The notes under the pieces are model-generated. The model had not been told where the DNA came from and searched no databases. It was given only the letters and a program-made list of their open reading frames with translations. From NCBI GenBank assembly GCA_002697505.1, contig NZWA01000041.1:4633-68632 (forward strand): 64,000 nt of DNA. Direction: 5' to 3'. Within the stretch, counting starts at the first letter, position 1. Each line of letters starts with the position of its first letter. This stretch comes from Flavobacteriales bacterium. Its GTDB lineage: Bacteria; Bacteroidota; Bacteroidia; Flavobacteriales; BACL11. Below, piece by piece: positions 45,264-52,641 of this stretch. The position numbers and the translations under genes are program-made.

Positions 45264-46400
45264 ATGAATATAACTAAACCAAGATTAGATCAATTTAAAA
45301 TAACCGGAAGCACGGTTGGAGATTTGTATTTTCCGAACGTCATCTTTCTTGCCAAGTTTGATGGCTCAAATGGCAGCACCAGCATCACAGATTCCAGCAA
45401 CAAAAATAATTCAATAACTGTAAACGGAGGCGCTCAAATTTCGACGGCGGCTAGTAAGTTCGGCGGGAGTAGTCTTAAACTTGACTATGAAAATGCTGGG
45501 ACAGGAGATAGATTAGTTGCCGATACAGTGGCGGATAATTTAACGTCAACTACTCATACTATAGAGTTTTGGTTTAAAACTGATATGGCAGATGGTCATA
45601 TCACTAGCCAAAATCCTGCCTTTTTTGGATTTAATGATGCTGGTAGCAGTTACGATAATAGACTCGTACTACTAATGTATAGCAAAACCGAACTTCGCTT
45701 TTATCGTGGCGTTAGTTATACAGCTTTGACAGTCAGCGCTTTAAATGATGACGCATGGCATCATATAGCAATTGTTTCTGACGGAACAGATTATGATATA
45801 TATTTAGATGGCAGCAGAATAAGTTCAGATGCAGGGGATTCTAGGCAAATAAATTCAAACGATACTTTTATTATCGGCGCAGAACTGGATTCTGGTCCAA
45901 GTACAGGTAATTATTTTAGCGGCTATATAGATGATTTTAGAATTACTAACGCAGTAGCTAGATATAGTGGAGCTTCTTTCGCTTTACCTACAACGCATCT
46001 GACTTCCGAGGGAGATGTCAATAAACACATCGTCGTCAACTCCGATGCGGATGGAGTGGCGATTGGAACAGGCGGCATTAACCAAGCGCGGATTGCAAAA
46101 GCATGGATAAATCTTGACTCAACTCAAGCAGCAGCAAGTATGATAAGGGAAAGCTATAATGTTAGTAGCATGACGGACACAGCTACAGGCAGATATACTA
46201 TTAATTTTTCGACTGCTTTATCTAATGCAAACTATTGTTTTGCAGGTAGCGCAGGAAATAATGCGAGCACAACTACAAACGGTAGGGACATTACAAATGA
46301 CGGGACAAGAACAACTTCTGCATTGCCGATAAGAGTGACTCGTGACAATGACGTAGCCGTAGAAGATTCTTATGTAGGAATAATAGTTTTCGGGAATTAA
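45264..46400 (+). CDS. LamG adhesin cassette 6
   Basis: The protein has 378 residues. It starts MNITKPRLDQFKITGSTVGD, with LYFPNVIFLAKFDGSNGST in place of the usual LLPFDGS. The LamG region has HTIEFWFKTDMADGHI and DAWHHIAIVSDGTDYDIYLD. The conserved block follows a TTHLTSEG variant. It is followed after three bases by the lipoprotein gene. Confidence 0.7.
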   Translation: MNITKPRLDQFKITGSTVGDLYFPNVIFLAKFDGSNGSTSITDSSNKNNSITVNGGAQISTAASKFGGSSLKLDYENAGTGDRLVADTVADNLTSTTHTIEFWFKTDMADGHITSQNPAFFGFNDAGSSYDNRLVLLMYSKTELRFYRGVSYTALTVSALNDDAWHHIAIVSDGTDYDIYLDGSRISSDAGDSRQINSNDTFIIGAELDSGPSTGNYFSGYIDDFRITNAVARYSGASFALPTTHLTSEGDVNKHIVVNSDADGVAIGTGGINQARIAKAWINLDSTQAAASMIRESYNVSSMTDTATGRYTINFSTALSNANYCFAGSAGNNASTTTNGRDITNDGTRTTSALPIRVTRDNDVAVEDSYVGIIVFGN

Positions 46401-46403
46401 AAA

Positions 46404-46616
46404 ATGAAAAAAATTTTACTAACTTTTACTTTAATTTTCTCCGGTTGTTCAACCGTAGACGATCAAGGTAGGTTGGAAAAAGTCAGAATCGCCGTACCAG
46501 CTTTCTTCCAAATAGAAATGGACTACTATAAAGATAAAGAGAACAAAGGCAAGGGAAGTGTAAGTACTGATACTGTTAACGGTTATCCTAAATTAATGGA
46601 CATGATAAGAAAATGA
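46404..46616 (+). CDS. Small lipoprotein inside adhesin array
   Basis: The protein has 70 residues. The signal is MKKILLTFTLIFSGC, giving a mature lipoprotein of about 56 residues from Cys15, charged and soluble (YYKDKENKGKGSVSTDTV). It lies between adhesin cassettes and overlaps the next one by four bases (ATGA). Small phage lipoproteins next to receptor-binding genes, such as Llp of T5, can block the receptor and exclude superinfecting phages; that role is an inference here. A structural or spanin role is less likely from position. Confidence 0.6.
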   Translation: MKKILLTFTLIFSGCSTVDDQGRLEKVRIAVPAFFQIEMDYYKDKENKGKGSVSTDTVNGYPKLMDMIRK

Positions 46617-47716
46617 GTTTTAACGCGCCAGATATAAGACAGTTTAAGTTGACCGGAAGTACGGTTGGAGATGTACACTTTCCAAAAGTGAAGCTTCTTT
46701 TACCTTTCAATGGCTCAAACGGTGCAACGTCAACGACTGATAGTAGTAATAGTAATAATTCAGTGACTTTCGTTGGTACTGCTCAAATATCCACGGCGCA
46801 AAGCAAGTTCGGCGGCAGCAGTATGTTGTTCGACGGTGATAGCGATTATTTAACTGTAACTAATAGTAGTTTTAGCACTTTTAATGCGTCCGGTGCGACG
46901 TTTACTATAGAATTTTGGGTTTATTTTAACTCCATAAGTGGACAACAAGACTTTGTAATGAATTATGCTAGTTCTAGTGGTGGGCTAATAATTAGAAAAA
47001 CTAGCGGGCATGTCATACAGACAAACTTATCGGGAGATGGTGCTGATATAACTGGTACGACTACGGTGTCAACTGGCCAGTGGTATCATGTAGCATTATC
47101 TGGTTCTAGTGGAAGTTATAAGTTGTTTTTAAATGGTACCCAAGAAGGCAGTACTTATACGGGGGCACTTGGGGCTGGTAGTAGTACTTATCAAATAGGA
47201 GCCTTTTACTGGTCGAGCACTCTTTATAATCCCCTGAATGGGTACTTGGATGATATGCGTTTCACCGCTGGTCTAGCAAGATATACTTCAAACTTTACTC
47301 CGCCAACTTCTGCCCATTCAACTTCCGCCGGAGATGCAAATAAACAAATAATTGTAAACTCCGACGCGGATGGAGTTGATGTAGGAACCGGCGGAATAAA
47401 CCAAGCACGGATTGCAAAAGCTTGGGTTAATTTTGAGGGAACGGATACCTCTAATATAAGGGGTTCTTATAATGTGAGTAGCATTTCTGACAGAGGTACT
47501 GGACTATTTACGGTTAATTTTTCGACAGCGATGACTGACGCAAATTATGCCGTTAATGCTACGAGTGGTCACGGCAGCGATACTGCTACGACGGCAACCG
47601 CTCGTACAGGAGGAACTATTTCGACGACGGCTTGCCATATAAGTACTGGTTACAGATCAAGCTCTTCGGTGCTTGCAGATATGAACTATAACGCGGTAAC
47701 ATTTTTCGGGAATTAA
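46613..47716 (+). CDS. LamG adhesin cassette 7
   Basis: The protein has 367 residues. It starts MSFNAPDIRQFKLTGSTVGD and its LamG strands (QWYHVALSGSSGSYKLFLNG) are closest to cassette 3. The conserved block is slightly changed (VDVGTGGINQARIAKAW) and contains SAHSTSAGDANKQIIVNSD. The tip ends AVTFFGN. It is the last cassette and ends before a promoter region. Confidence 0.7.
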   Translation: MSFNAPDIRQFKLTGSTVGDVHFPKVKLLLPFNGSNGATSTTDSSNSNNSVTFVGTAQISTAQSKFGGSSMLFDGDSDYLTVTNSSFSTFNASGATFTIEFWVYFNSISGQQDFVMNYASSSGGLIIRKTSGHVIQTNLSGDGADITGTTTVSTGQWYHVALSGSSGSYKLFLNGTQEGSTYTGALGAGSSTYQIGAFYWSSTLYNPLNGYLDDMRFTAGLARYTSNFTPPTSAHSTSAGDANKQIIVNSDADGVDVGTGGINQARIAKAWVNFEGTDTSNIRGSYNVSSISDRGTGLFTVNFSTAMTDANYAVNATSGHGSDTATTATARTGGTISTTACHISTGYRSSSSVLADMNYNAVTFFGN

Positions 47717-47721
47717 AAAAA

Positions 47722-47749
47722 TTGACTTTTAGCAAAAAAAATCTATAAT
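47722..47749 (+). promoter_or_regulatory. Host-type sigma-70 promoter
   Basis: TTGACT (47722-47727) and TATAAT (47744-47749) are separated by 16 bases, close to the bacterial housekeeping consensus. It immediately precedes a phage AGTGTAAT element, so the same genes could be read from both. Confidence 0.55.
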
Positions 47750-47750
47750 A

Positions 47751-47758
47751 AGTGTAAT
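47751..47758 (+). promoter_or_regulatory. Phage promoter motif AGTGTAAT
   Basis: AGTGTAAT begins two bases after the TATAAT of the host-type promoter and lies eight bases before the ATG. Confidence 0.6.
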
Positions 47759-47766
47759 ATAATAAA

Positions 47767-48003
47767 ATGGACATCACAGGAAGAATCATTTATCCGACAG
47801 CTCCCGCAGAAGGAGAAAGCCATAGCGGTGTCGCAGTAGTTGTCCCGGCTCCTCAGGCCGTCGAACGAGGCGAAACCCATGAAGAGTTTATGGCTAGAAT
47901 TGCCGCTAAAGACGTACCCGCAGGAGTTCCTTATCAAATTATCCCTATCGGCGACCTCCCTGCCGACAGGTATTTCAGAAACGCTTGGGAGTATTCGGAG
48001 TAA
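47767..48003 (+). CDS. Small tail-accessory protein A
   Basis: The protein has 78 residues. The C-terminal half (KDVPAGVPYQIIPIGDLPAD, then RYFRNAWEYSE) matches a small protein often found in phage tail-fibre regions, where it is paired with a helical protein like the one encoded next. Assembly or chaperone function is suspected but not proven. It stands just after the adhesin array. Confidence 0.55.
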   Translation: MDITGRIIYPTAPAEGESHSGVAVVVPAPQAVERGETHEEFMARIAAKDVPAGVPYQIIPIGDLPADRYFRNAWEYSE

Positions 48004-48009
48004 TAAATT

Positions 48010-48282
48010 ATGCCAATCGGAGTAAATATCCCAAAAGCTAAGGAGCTCCAGAAGGAGCGCTTTCGCCAAGTTCGCAAGCCGCTTTTAGAGGCACTAGATA
48101 TTGATTATCAACGTGCTGACGAAGCAGGGGACGCATCCAAGAAAACAGAAATCGCCACTAAAAAGCAAGCTTTGAGAGATGTGACAAATAGCACTGCTCT
48201 TAATGACGCTACTACAGAAGCCGAAGTTCGCGCTGTGTGGGACACTGATGTTCTTGGAACTAGACCTGCCGAACATACTTAA
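48010..48282 (+). CDS. Small tail-accessory protein B
   Basis: The protein has 90 residues, helical and charged. The pattern IPKAKELQKERFRQVRKPLL, LDIDYQRADEAGD, KKQALRDVT and TTEAEVRAVW matches the usual partner of the upstream protein in phage tail regions. It lies six bases downstream and is surely co-transcribed. A fibre-assembly chaperone is a reasonable guess. Confidence 0.55.
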   Translation: MPIGVNIPKAKELQKERFRQVRKPLLEALDIDYQRADEAGDASKKTEIATKKQALRDVTNSTALNDATTEAEVRAVWDTDVLGTRPAEHT

Positions 48283-48303
48283 TTTTCCAAAAAAACTTCA
48301 TAT

Positions 48304-48311
48304 AGTGTAAT
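48304..48311 (+). promoter_or_regulatory. Phage promoter motif AGTGTAAT
   Basis: AGTGTAAT lies nine bases before the ATG of the first connector gene, with only AT sequence between and no ribosome site. Confidence 0.65.
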
Positions 48312-48320
48312 TTATACTAT

Positions 48321-48875
48321 ATGAAAGTTGTCGATATCGCTGACGAAATCTTCAGAGAACTCTCTGAACCTTCAACTTTGTCTATTCCCGCTATTGCTTA
48401 CTGGGTTAGGAGCAATGTCGGAGAATTAAATAATTATTTAAACACTTCTTTTCGAGTAAGTCATTCTACTTTTGAAATAGAAGAAAGAGTAGATGTCACA
48501 GGAAGGCAGCCTGTTTCTTTTAATAGCTCTGTAGATAATGACACTTTAGAACTTCAGTTTGAGGAAAAGGCTGTCCTTAAAAAAATGTATAACGTGCACT
48601 ATTACGACCAGCAACTAAGATCGACTTTAGGAGCTGCTTCTAATGACCCGGTAGTGGAAGTAGTTTCTGATGGATCTAAAGTTCGCAAAATTAACAAAAA
48701 CGAACTTAGCAAAACTTACGCATCTTTAAAAAGACAAGAGTACGAAGAGCTGAGTGATATGATTAATGCGTACAAACTAAGACTTTCGGCGCCGGTTCAA
48801 GTCGCAGGAGATGATACCACAGTTGGCGCGCACGATCCTTTCAGAACACAGCACTTTAATAGATCTACAATCTAA
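48321..48875 (+). CDS. Head-tail connector (adaptor-like)
   Basis: The protein has 184 residues. A helical N-terminus (VDIADEIFRELSEPSTLSIP, then AIAYWVRSNVGELNNYL) and a helical C-terminus (KTYASLKRQEYEELSDMINA) resemble head-completion adaptor proteins that bind the portal. It begins the four-gene connector operon before the tail tube. The exact equivalent is inferred from order. Confidence 0.5.
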   Translation: MKVVDIADEIFRELSEPSTLSIPAIAYWVRSNVGELNNYLNTSFRVSHSTFEIEERVDVTGRQPVSFNSSVDNDTLELQFEEKAVLKKMYNVHYYDQQLRSTLGAASNDPVVEVVSDGSKVRKINKNELSKTYASLKRQEYEELSDMINAYKLRLSAPVQVAGDDTTVGAHDPFRTQHFNRSTI

Positions 48876-48877
48876 AT

Positions 48878-49315
48878 ATGGCTTCTTTAATACCAGAGTC
48901 AAGTAAGACGGATTTCATCAATGCTTTGAACGATCACTTCGATACTTTTAAAGAAACTATAACTATATTTAAAGAACCAAAAAAAGTTATCACTAATCAG
49001 TCTCAGAGTATATATGCTGGATATGGAGCGCAAAAAGAAATCGTTGAATATCAAACAGTTAGCAATACTTTTGATGCTTTAGTAAATTTTAAAGAAAGAC
49101 AAAACGAAGAAGTCGTCGACGATATAAAAGTAGAAGATATTAGAGGTGAAGTAAGAATTAAAGTAGAACAAGACTGCAGAGATTATATAAAAAATAATGG
49201 CAAAACTCAGTCTATAGTTGTCCAAGGCAAGAACTACAATGTAATCACAGATGATGGCACAAGAGAATATCTGGGTCAGAAATATTTTGTGTTTTATTTA
49301 GAAGCTACAACCTAA
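48878..49315 (+). CDS. Neck or head-closure-like protein
   Basis: The protein has 145 residues, beta-type with charged loops (KVEDIRGEVRIKVEQD, IVVQGKNYNVITDDGTREYL). Size and position after the adaptor suit a head-closure or stopper protein. Its last base is the first base of the next ATG (TAATG). Confidence 0.45.
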   Translation: MASLIPESSKTDFINALNDHFDTFKETITIFKEPKKVITNQSQSIYAGYGAQKEIVEYQTVSNTFDALVNFKERQNEEVVDDIKVEDIRGEVRIKVEQDCRDYIKNNGKTQSIVVQGKNYNVITDDGTREYLGQKYFVFYLEATT

Positions 49316-49917
49316 TGGCAAGAAAACTTAAGTTAAATCTCCAGCAAATGCTCAAAAAACAGTTTGACCCGAGCAAATCAAAAGCTTTGGAGAATCTAGC
49401 TTACGCCTCTGCATCTAAAAAAGTAAAGACGGCGCAGCAAATGTTGCTTCAGGAAATAGACGAGCATGAAGTTACGCAAAGCTTGGAGAACGGAACTAAA
49501 AGTTCTGCGTTAGGGTATCAAGCTAATATTTTCGAATTTTTAGGATTTAATAGAGGAGACAAGCCTGTTGAGGTATTGAGATCTGCGTACTCAAACTTCA
49601 TACATCTAAAAAGGGTACCGCTTAAAAAGAAAGTAAGCGCAACTAAGATAAATTATGATTTTACAGTAAGTTATCCAAGTTTGACAGAGATATACGCACA
49701 AACTCCGTTACCTTGGGGCGGCGGACGAAGTTGGGTGAGAGCTATCGAAAAAGGTGGGGTTAGCAATTTTAATTTTACTTTGGCTAATTCAAGATTTACA
49801 ACGAGCAGGTCTGGCACTGCCATTCAGTCAAAATATCAAGTAAGAGATTTTAATTATAAACCAGTTCCATACTTATCTCCTATAATAAATAAATTTAGAG
49901 CTAACTTAGGATTATGA
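49315..49917 (+). CDS. Neck or tail-completion-like protein
   Basis: The protein has 200 residues with a basic N-terminus (ARKLKLNLQQMLKKQFD), a Trp/Gly motif (PLPWGGGRSWVRAIEKGG) and a C-terminal basic tail. The RSW-AIE-G pattern is seen in phage tail-completion proteins of the neck. It overlaps the next gene by four bases (ATGA). Confidence 0.5.
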   Translation: MARKLKLNLQQMLKKQFDPSKSKALENLAYASASKKVKTAQQMLLQEIDEHEVTQSLENGTKSSALGYQANIFEFLGFNRGDKPVEVLRSAYSNFIHLKRVPLKKKVSATKINYDFTVSYPSLTEIYAQTPLPWGGGRSWVRAIEKGGVSNFNFTLANSRFTTSRSGTAIQSKYQVRDFNYKPVPYLSPIINKFRANLGL

Positions 49918-50783
49918 AGCCACAATTTGATAACAAGGTAATGTCTAGTTTTTTCTTATGGTTTGACAACAAACTATTAGATAAAGGCGAAGCTTTTGAA
50001 AACGTAACTGGTAAATTTTATGACGCATCTGAAGAATACCAAGGTTTTAGTACGTATGCTAGTTCGTATTCTCAGTTCGTAGCAGATGCATCTATAACTG
50101 GAGCGACAATCCCTACGGGCATTTATGTTGGCGAAAACAATCTAGTAAATCGCGGAGAAGGTGGCGCAACCGGTCTTTTTGATATTAATTATCTAGATGG
50201 AAAAGTATATTTTTCCGGAGATCAAACAGCAGACATAACAGGTTCATTTGCCATCAAAGATTTTAATGTATACCTAACTAATCAACCAGAAGACAAGATT
50301 CTTTTTGAAACAAAATACACAGAAAGAAATAAAATTGACATAACACCAACTGGTCTGGAAGCAGGTACTAAAACATACCCAGTTGTATATTTAAAAAGTA
50401 TGGGCAGTTCTAATGAACCGATAGCTTTTGGCGGCCAAGATCAGACAACTGTAAATGTTAGGGCTATAGTATTAGCGCAGAGTCAGTTCGAGTTAGACGC
50501 AGTTGGGTCTATATTTAGAGATACTCAAAAGACTTTAGTGCCACTCTTCGACGAAAACGAGATGCCATTTAACTCTTTTGGTGGATACAAAGATGGAGAC
50601 CAGTACAATTTCTCAACTTCTACAGCTTCTAAAGGTTCAGCTAACTCTTGCTTTATAGAAGAAGTATTTGTGTCAAATTTAGAAAGAGGGGTGCAAAGTA
50701 GGATACGAGACCTTAATCCTGATATTTTTACTAATATTATTGATTTCGAGCTTACTAAGTTCAGATATCCCCGAGATTGTTGA
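49914..50783 (+). CDS. Tail-terminator or neck structural protein
   Basis: The protein has 289 residues, mainly beta sequence (YLDGKVYFSGDQTADI, FAIKDFNVYLTNQPED, TVNVRAIVLAQSQFELDAVG). The middle part, with a fixed request for Ile/Val strands and a DENEMPFNSFG loop, fits a structural ring protein. It is the last gene before the tail tube, where a tail terminator is commonly found. The call rests on order. Confidence 0.4.
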   Translation: MKPQFDNKVMSSFFLWFDNKLLDKGEAFENVTGKFYDASEEYQGFSTYASSYSQFVADASITGATIPTGIYVGENNLVNRGEGGATGLFDINYLDGKVYFSGDQTADITGSFAIKDFNVYLTNQPEDKILFETKYTERNKIDITPTGLEAGTKTYPVVYLKSMGSSNEPIAFGGQDQTTVNVRAIVLAQSQFELDAVGSIFRDTQKTLVPLFDENEMPFNSFGGYKDGDQYNFSTSTASKGSANSCFIEEVFVSNLERGVQSRIRDLNPDIFTNIIDFELTKFRYPRDC

Positions 50784-50847
50784 TTTTTATTTCTCTTTTG
50801 GCGATATTAACTGTAATATCAAATAACAACTTTAAAAAGGTTTTAAC

Positions 50848-52089
50848 ATGGCTAGAAACAGAGTAATTTATCAAAGTGAGGCTTTATTCGTAGGCCAGAA
50901 GACTGGTGTGACAGACGCTCATACTTCTGCAGGCGACATTAAGCAGCTTCATAGAGTCCAGTCGGCCAACTACGCTTTCAGCGTAGCCCGAACTGATGTC
51001 AATCAATTCGGCGAACTCGCTGCTATTGATAGAGTAGTATTAGACACTCCAACAGTAAGTTTGGACTATTCTTACTTATTGTCGAATATGTCTAATGAAG
51101 AAAACATGGGCTTTTTTGTTAACACAAAAGAAGTAGGTACAAGCAGTCTAGTTTCTGCTCTTTCTGGTATTCTTAATAAGACAGAAGATGAAAGAAACTA
51201 CTTCATTCAAACTTCTCGCGAAGGTGAAGATGCGGTCGGAGACACTACTAGAGATAACGCAGGCGTAGCAAGAGGTAGCACAATAGGAATTGGTAACGGA
51301 TTTGTAACTTCTTATAGCTCAGAAGCTTCTGTAGGAGGTTTTCCAACCGTTTCTGTTGCTGTAGAAGGTATGAACATGCTTTTCTCTACAGGAACTCAGA
51401 ACGTTCCTAACCCCGGCATAAATAGAACAGATGGCTCCGCGTCTACCACAAAGATTAGCTTGCCGACTGTCAGCGGAGACTTTAAAGATTCTAGCGAGCA
51501 AAGTGGTATACTTTCTATCAGTACTCTTCGCCCGGGAGACATCACTATTAAAATAGCAGAACATTCTACAGATGGTTCATTTGGAAGTGATGACTATGAT
51601 CTCGGAGGCGCTAAGCTTCCAGCAGCTGACGGAGACACGACAAACTCCGCAAACATTCAAAGCTATAACATTTCTTTTGACTTAGGCAGAACACCAATTC
51701 AAAGACTTGGTAATAGATTTGCATTTGCTCGTGAGGTTGACTTTCCTGTTAATGTTAGCTTGAGTCTTGACGCTATCATGACAGACCTTACAACTGGTAA
51801 CCTTAACGATCTAGTTGATTGTGAAAAGTCTTACGACATTCAAATACAACTTAAGGGAATCACGGGATCTGCTTGCGATACAGTTAAGACTGATGTCGCA
51901 GCTTATGTTCTGAAAAATATGAAGCCAGATTCACAATCTTATAGTTCTTCAATCGGAGACAATAAGACTGTTACTTTAGACTTCTCAACTCAAATCGGTG
52001 GGCCAAGAGATACAAACGCAGGTGTATTCTTCAAGGGCGTTACTCAAACTCAAGCTCCTTCTGATATGGACGGATCCTTCGCAAGCTAA
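50848..52089 (+). CDS. Major tail tube protein
   Basis: The protein has 413 residues and is homologous to the protein at 11930. Its codon bias is stronger than in neighbouring genes, consistent with a highly expressed tube subunit. Landmarks are RVIYQSEALFVGQ, SYLLSNMSNEENMGFF, TSYSSEASVGGFPTVSVAVE, TLRPGDITIKI and REVDFPVNVSLSLDAIM. It precedes the chaperone-like genes and tape measure as tube genes normally do. An ACTGTAAT element lies at 50810-50817, with AAAAGG before the ATG. Confidence 0.7.
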   Translation: MARNRVIYQSEALFVGQKTGVTDAHTSAGDIKQLHRVQSANYAFSVARTDVNQFGELAAIDRVVLDTPTVSLDYSYLLSNMSNEENMGFFVNTKEVGTSSLVSALSGILNKTEDERNYFIQTSREGEDAVGDTTRDNAGVARGSTIGIGNGFVTSYSSEASVGGFPTVSVAVEGMNMLFSTGTQNVPNPGINRTDGSASTTKISLPTVSGDFKDSSEQSGILSISTLRPGDITIKIAEHSTDGSFGSDDYDLGGAKLPAADGDTTNSANIQSYNISFDLGRTPIQRLGNRFAFAREVDFPVNVSLSLDAIMTDLTTGNLNDLVDCEKSYDIQIQLKGITGSACDTVKTDVAAYVLKNMKPDSQSYSSSIGDNKTVTLDFSTQIGGPRDTNAGVFFKGVTQTQAPSDMDGSFAS

Positions 52090-52109
52090 TATTTAGGAGA
52101 TAAAACATT

Positions 52110-52325
52110 ATGGCAAGAGACGCAGAGTATTGGAGAAGAAGACATGGTGCGAAAACGGAGGCGGAACTTTCCGCCCCGGCACCAGAACCGACCCCGGAGC
52201 CACCCGCTCCCGCACCGGAACCAGAGCCAACGCCGGAACCAGAGCCCGAGCCAGAGCCACCCGCTCCTGAGCCAGCTCCAGAGCCGCCTGCTCCGGAACC
52301 AGCTCCGGAAGCTCCTGAGGAGTAA
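52110..52325 (+). CDS. Pro/Glu/Ala repeat protein
   Basis: The protein has 71 residues. After MARDAEYWRRRHGAKTEAEL it is a run of APEP, PEPE and PAPEP units, which should form a stiff extended rod. TAGGAGA before the ATG supports expression, and a terminator follows. Such peptides can be linkers or surface spikes. The DNA is GC-rich compared with its surroundings. No function can be given. Confidence 0.55.
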   Translation: MARDAEYWRRRHGAKTEAELSAPAPEPTPEPPAPAPEPEPTPEPEPEPEPPAPEPAPEPPAPEPAPEAPEE

Positions 52326-52331
52326 AGTTAG

Positions 52332-52357
52332 AAAAGCCCCCGAAAGGGGGCTTTTTT
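52332..52357 (+). terminator. Intrinsic terminator after tail tube unit
   Basis: The stem AAGCCCCC with GGGGGCTT around a GAAA tetraloop is followed by a T run. It should end the tail-tube transcript. Confidence 0.88.
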
Positions 52358-52367
52358 ATTATTTTTG

Positions 52368-52375
52368 TGTGTAAT
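52368..52375 (+). promoter_or_regulatory. Variant phage promoter motif TGTGTAAT
   Basis: TGTGTAAT lies 34 bases before the next ATG, further than at other sites, and just after the terminator. A weaker match than the others. Confidence 0.4.
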
Positions 52376-52409
52376 TATTTATAGGTAAAAGGTACAGTAA
52401 AGGTATATT

Positions 52410-52640
52410 ATGGAAAAAGATATTGTCGAAAACTTTTTCTCGTTTCAGTTAAAGAGAAAAATTACAGGATTATACAAGTCCTTCTTCTTCATTCTAGAAG
52501 ATTTAAATTCAGAAGGTATAAAGATTCCCGAAGAAAACTATAAAAGAATACGCAAACGTATCCTTGATCAAGGGAACGATACTATTCGCGAGCTAGAAGA
52601 ATATTTTGACAAATATCTTGAATTCCATAAAAATAAATAA
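52410..52640 (+). CDS. Small helical protein before tape measure
   Basis: The protein has 76 residues, all helical and charged (ENFFSFQLKRKITGLYKSF, YKRIRKRILDQGNDTIRELE). It is separated from the next gene by one base. The location between tail tube and tape measure suggests a tail-assembly role, but no motif is recognised. Confidence 0.5.
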   Translation: MEKDIVENFFSFQLKRKITGLYKSFFFILEDLNSEGIKIPEENYKRIRKRILDQGNDTIRELEEYFDKYLEFHKNK

Positions 52641-52641
52641 G

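Larger units (their letters stand above)
35361..47425 (+). repeat. Seven copies of a conserved ~105-base block in LamG cassettes
   Basis: A nearly identical block encodes AGDVNKHIVVNSDADGVAI, GTGGINQARIAKAW and close variants. Copies lie at about 35361-35465, 36473-36579, 42522-42628, 43694-43800, 44859-44963, 46000-46105 and 47320-47425. Flanking LamG and tip sequences differ much more. A second shared element at each cassette end reads GTTTTCGGGAATTAAAAAATG or close to it. Such islands of identity can guide recombination between cassettes. Confidence 0.8.

Noticed and set aside
46556..46563. AGTGTAAG inside the lipoprotein gene as a promoter for cassette 7
   Set aside because: It is 49 bases from the next ATG, far outside the 7-18 base spacing of the other sites, and lies within coding sequence.
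34662..47716. Diversity-generating retroelement acting on the LamG cassettes
   Set aside because: No reverse transcriptase or template repeat is seen in the window, and differences between cassettes are blockwise and not adenine-specific.
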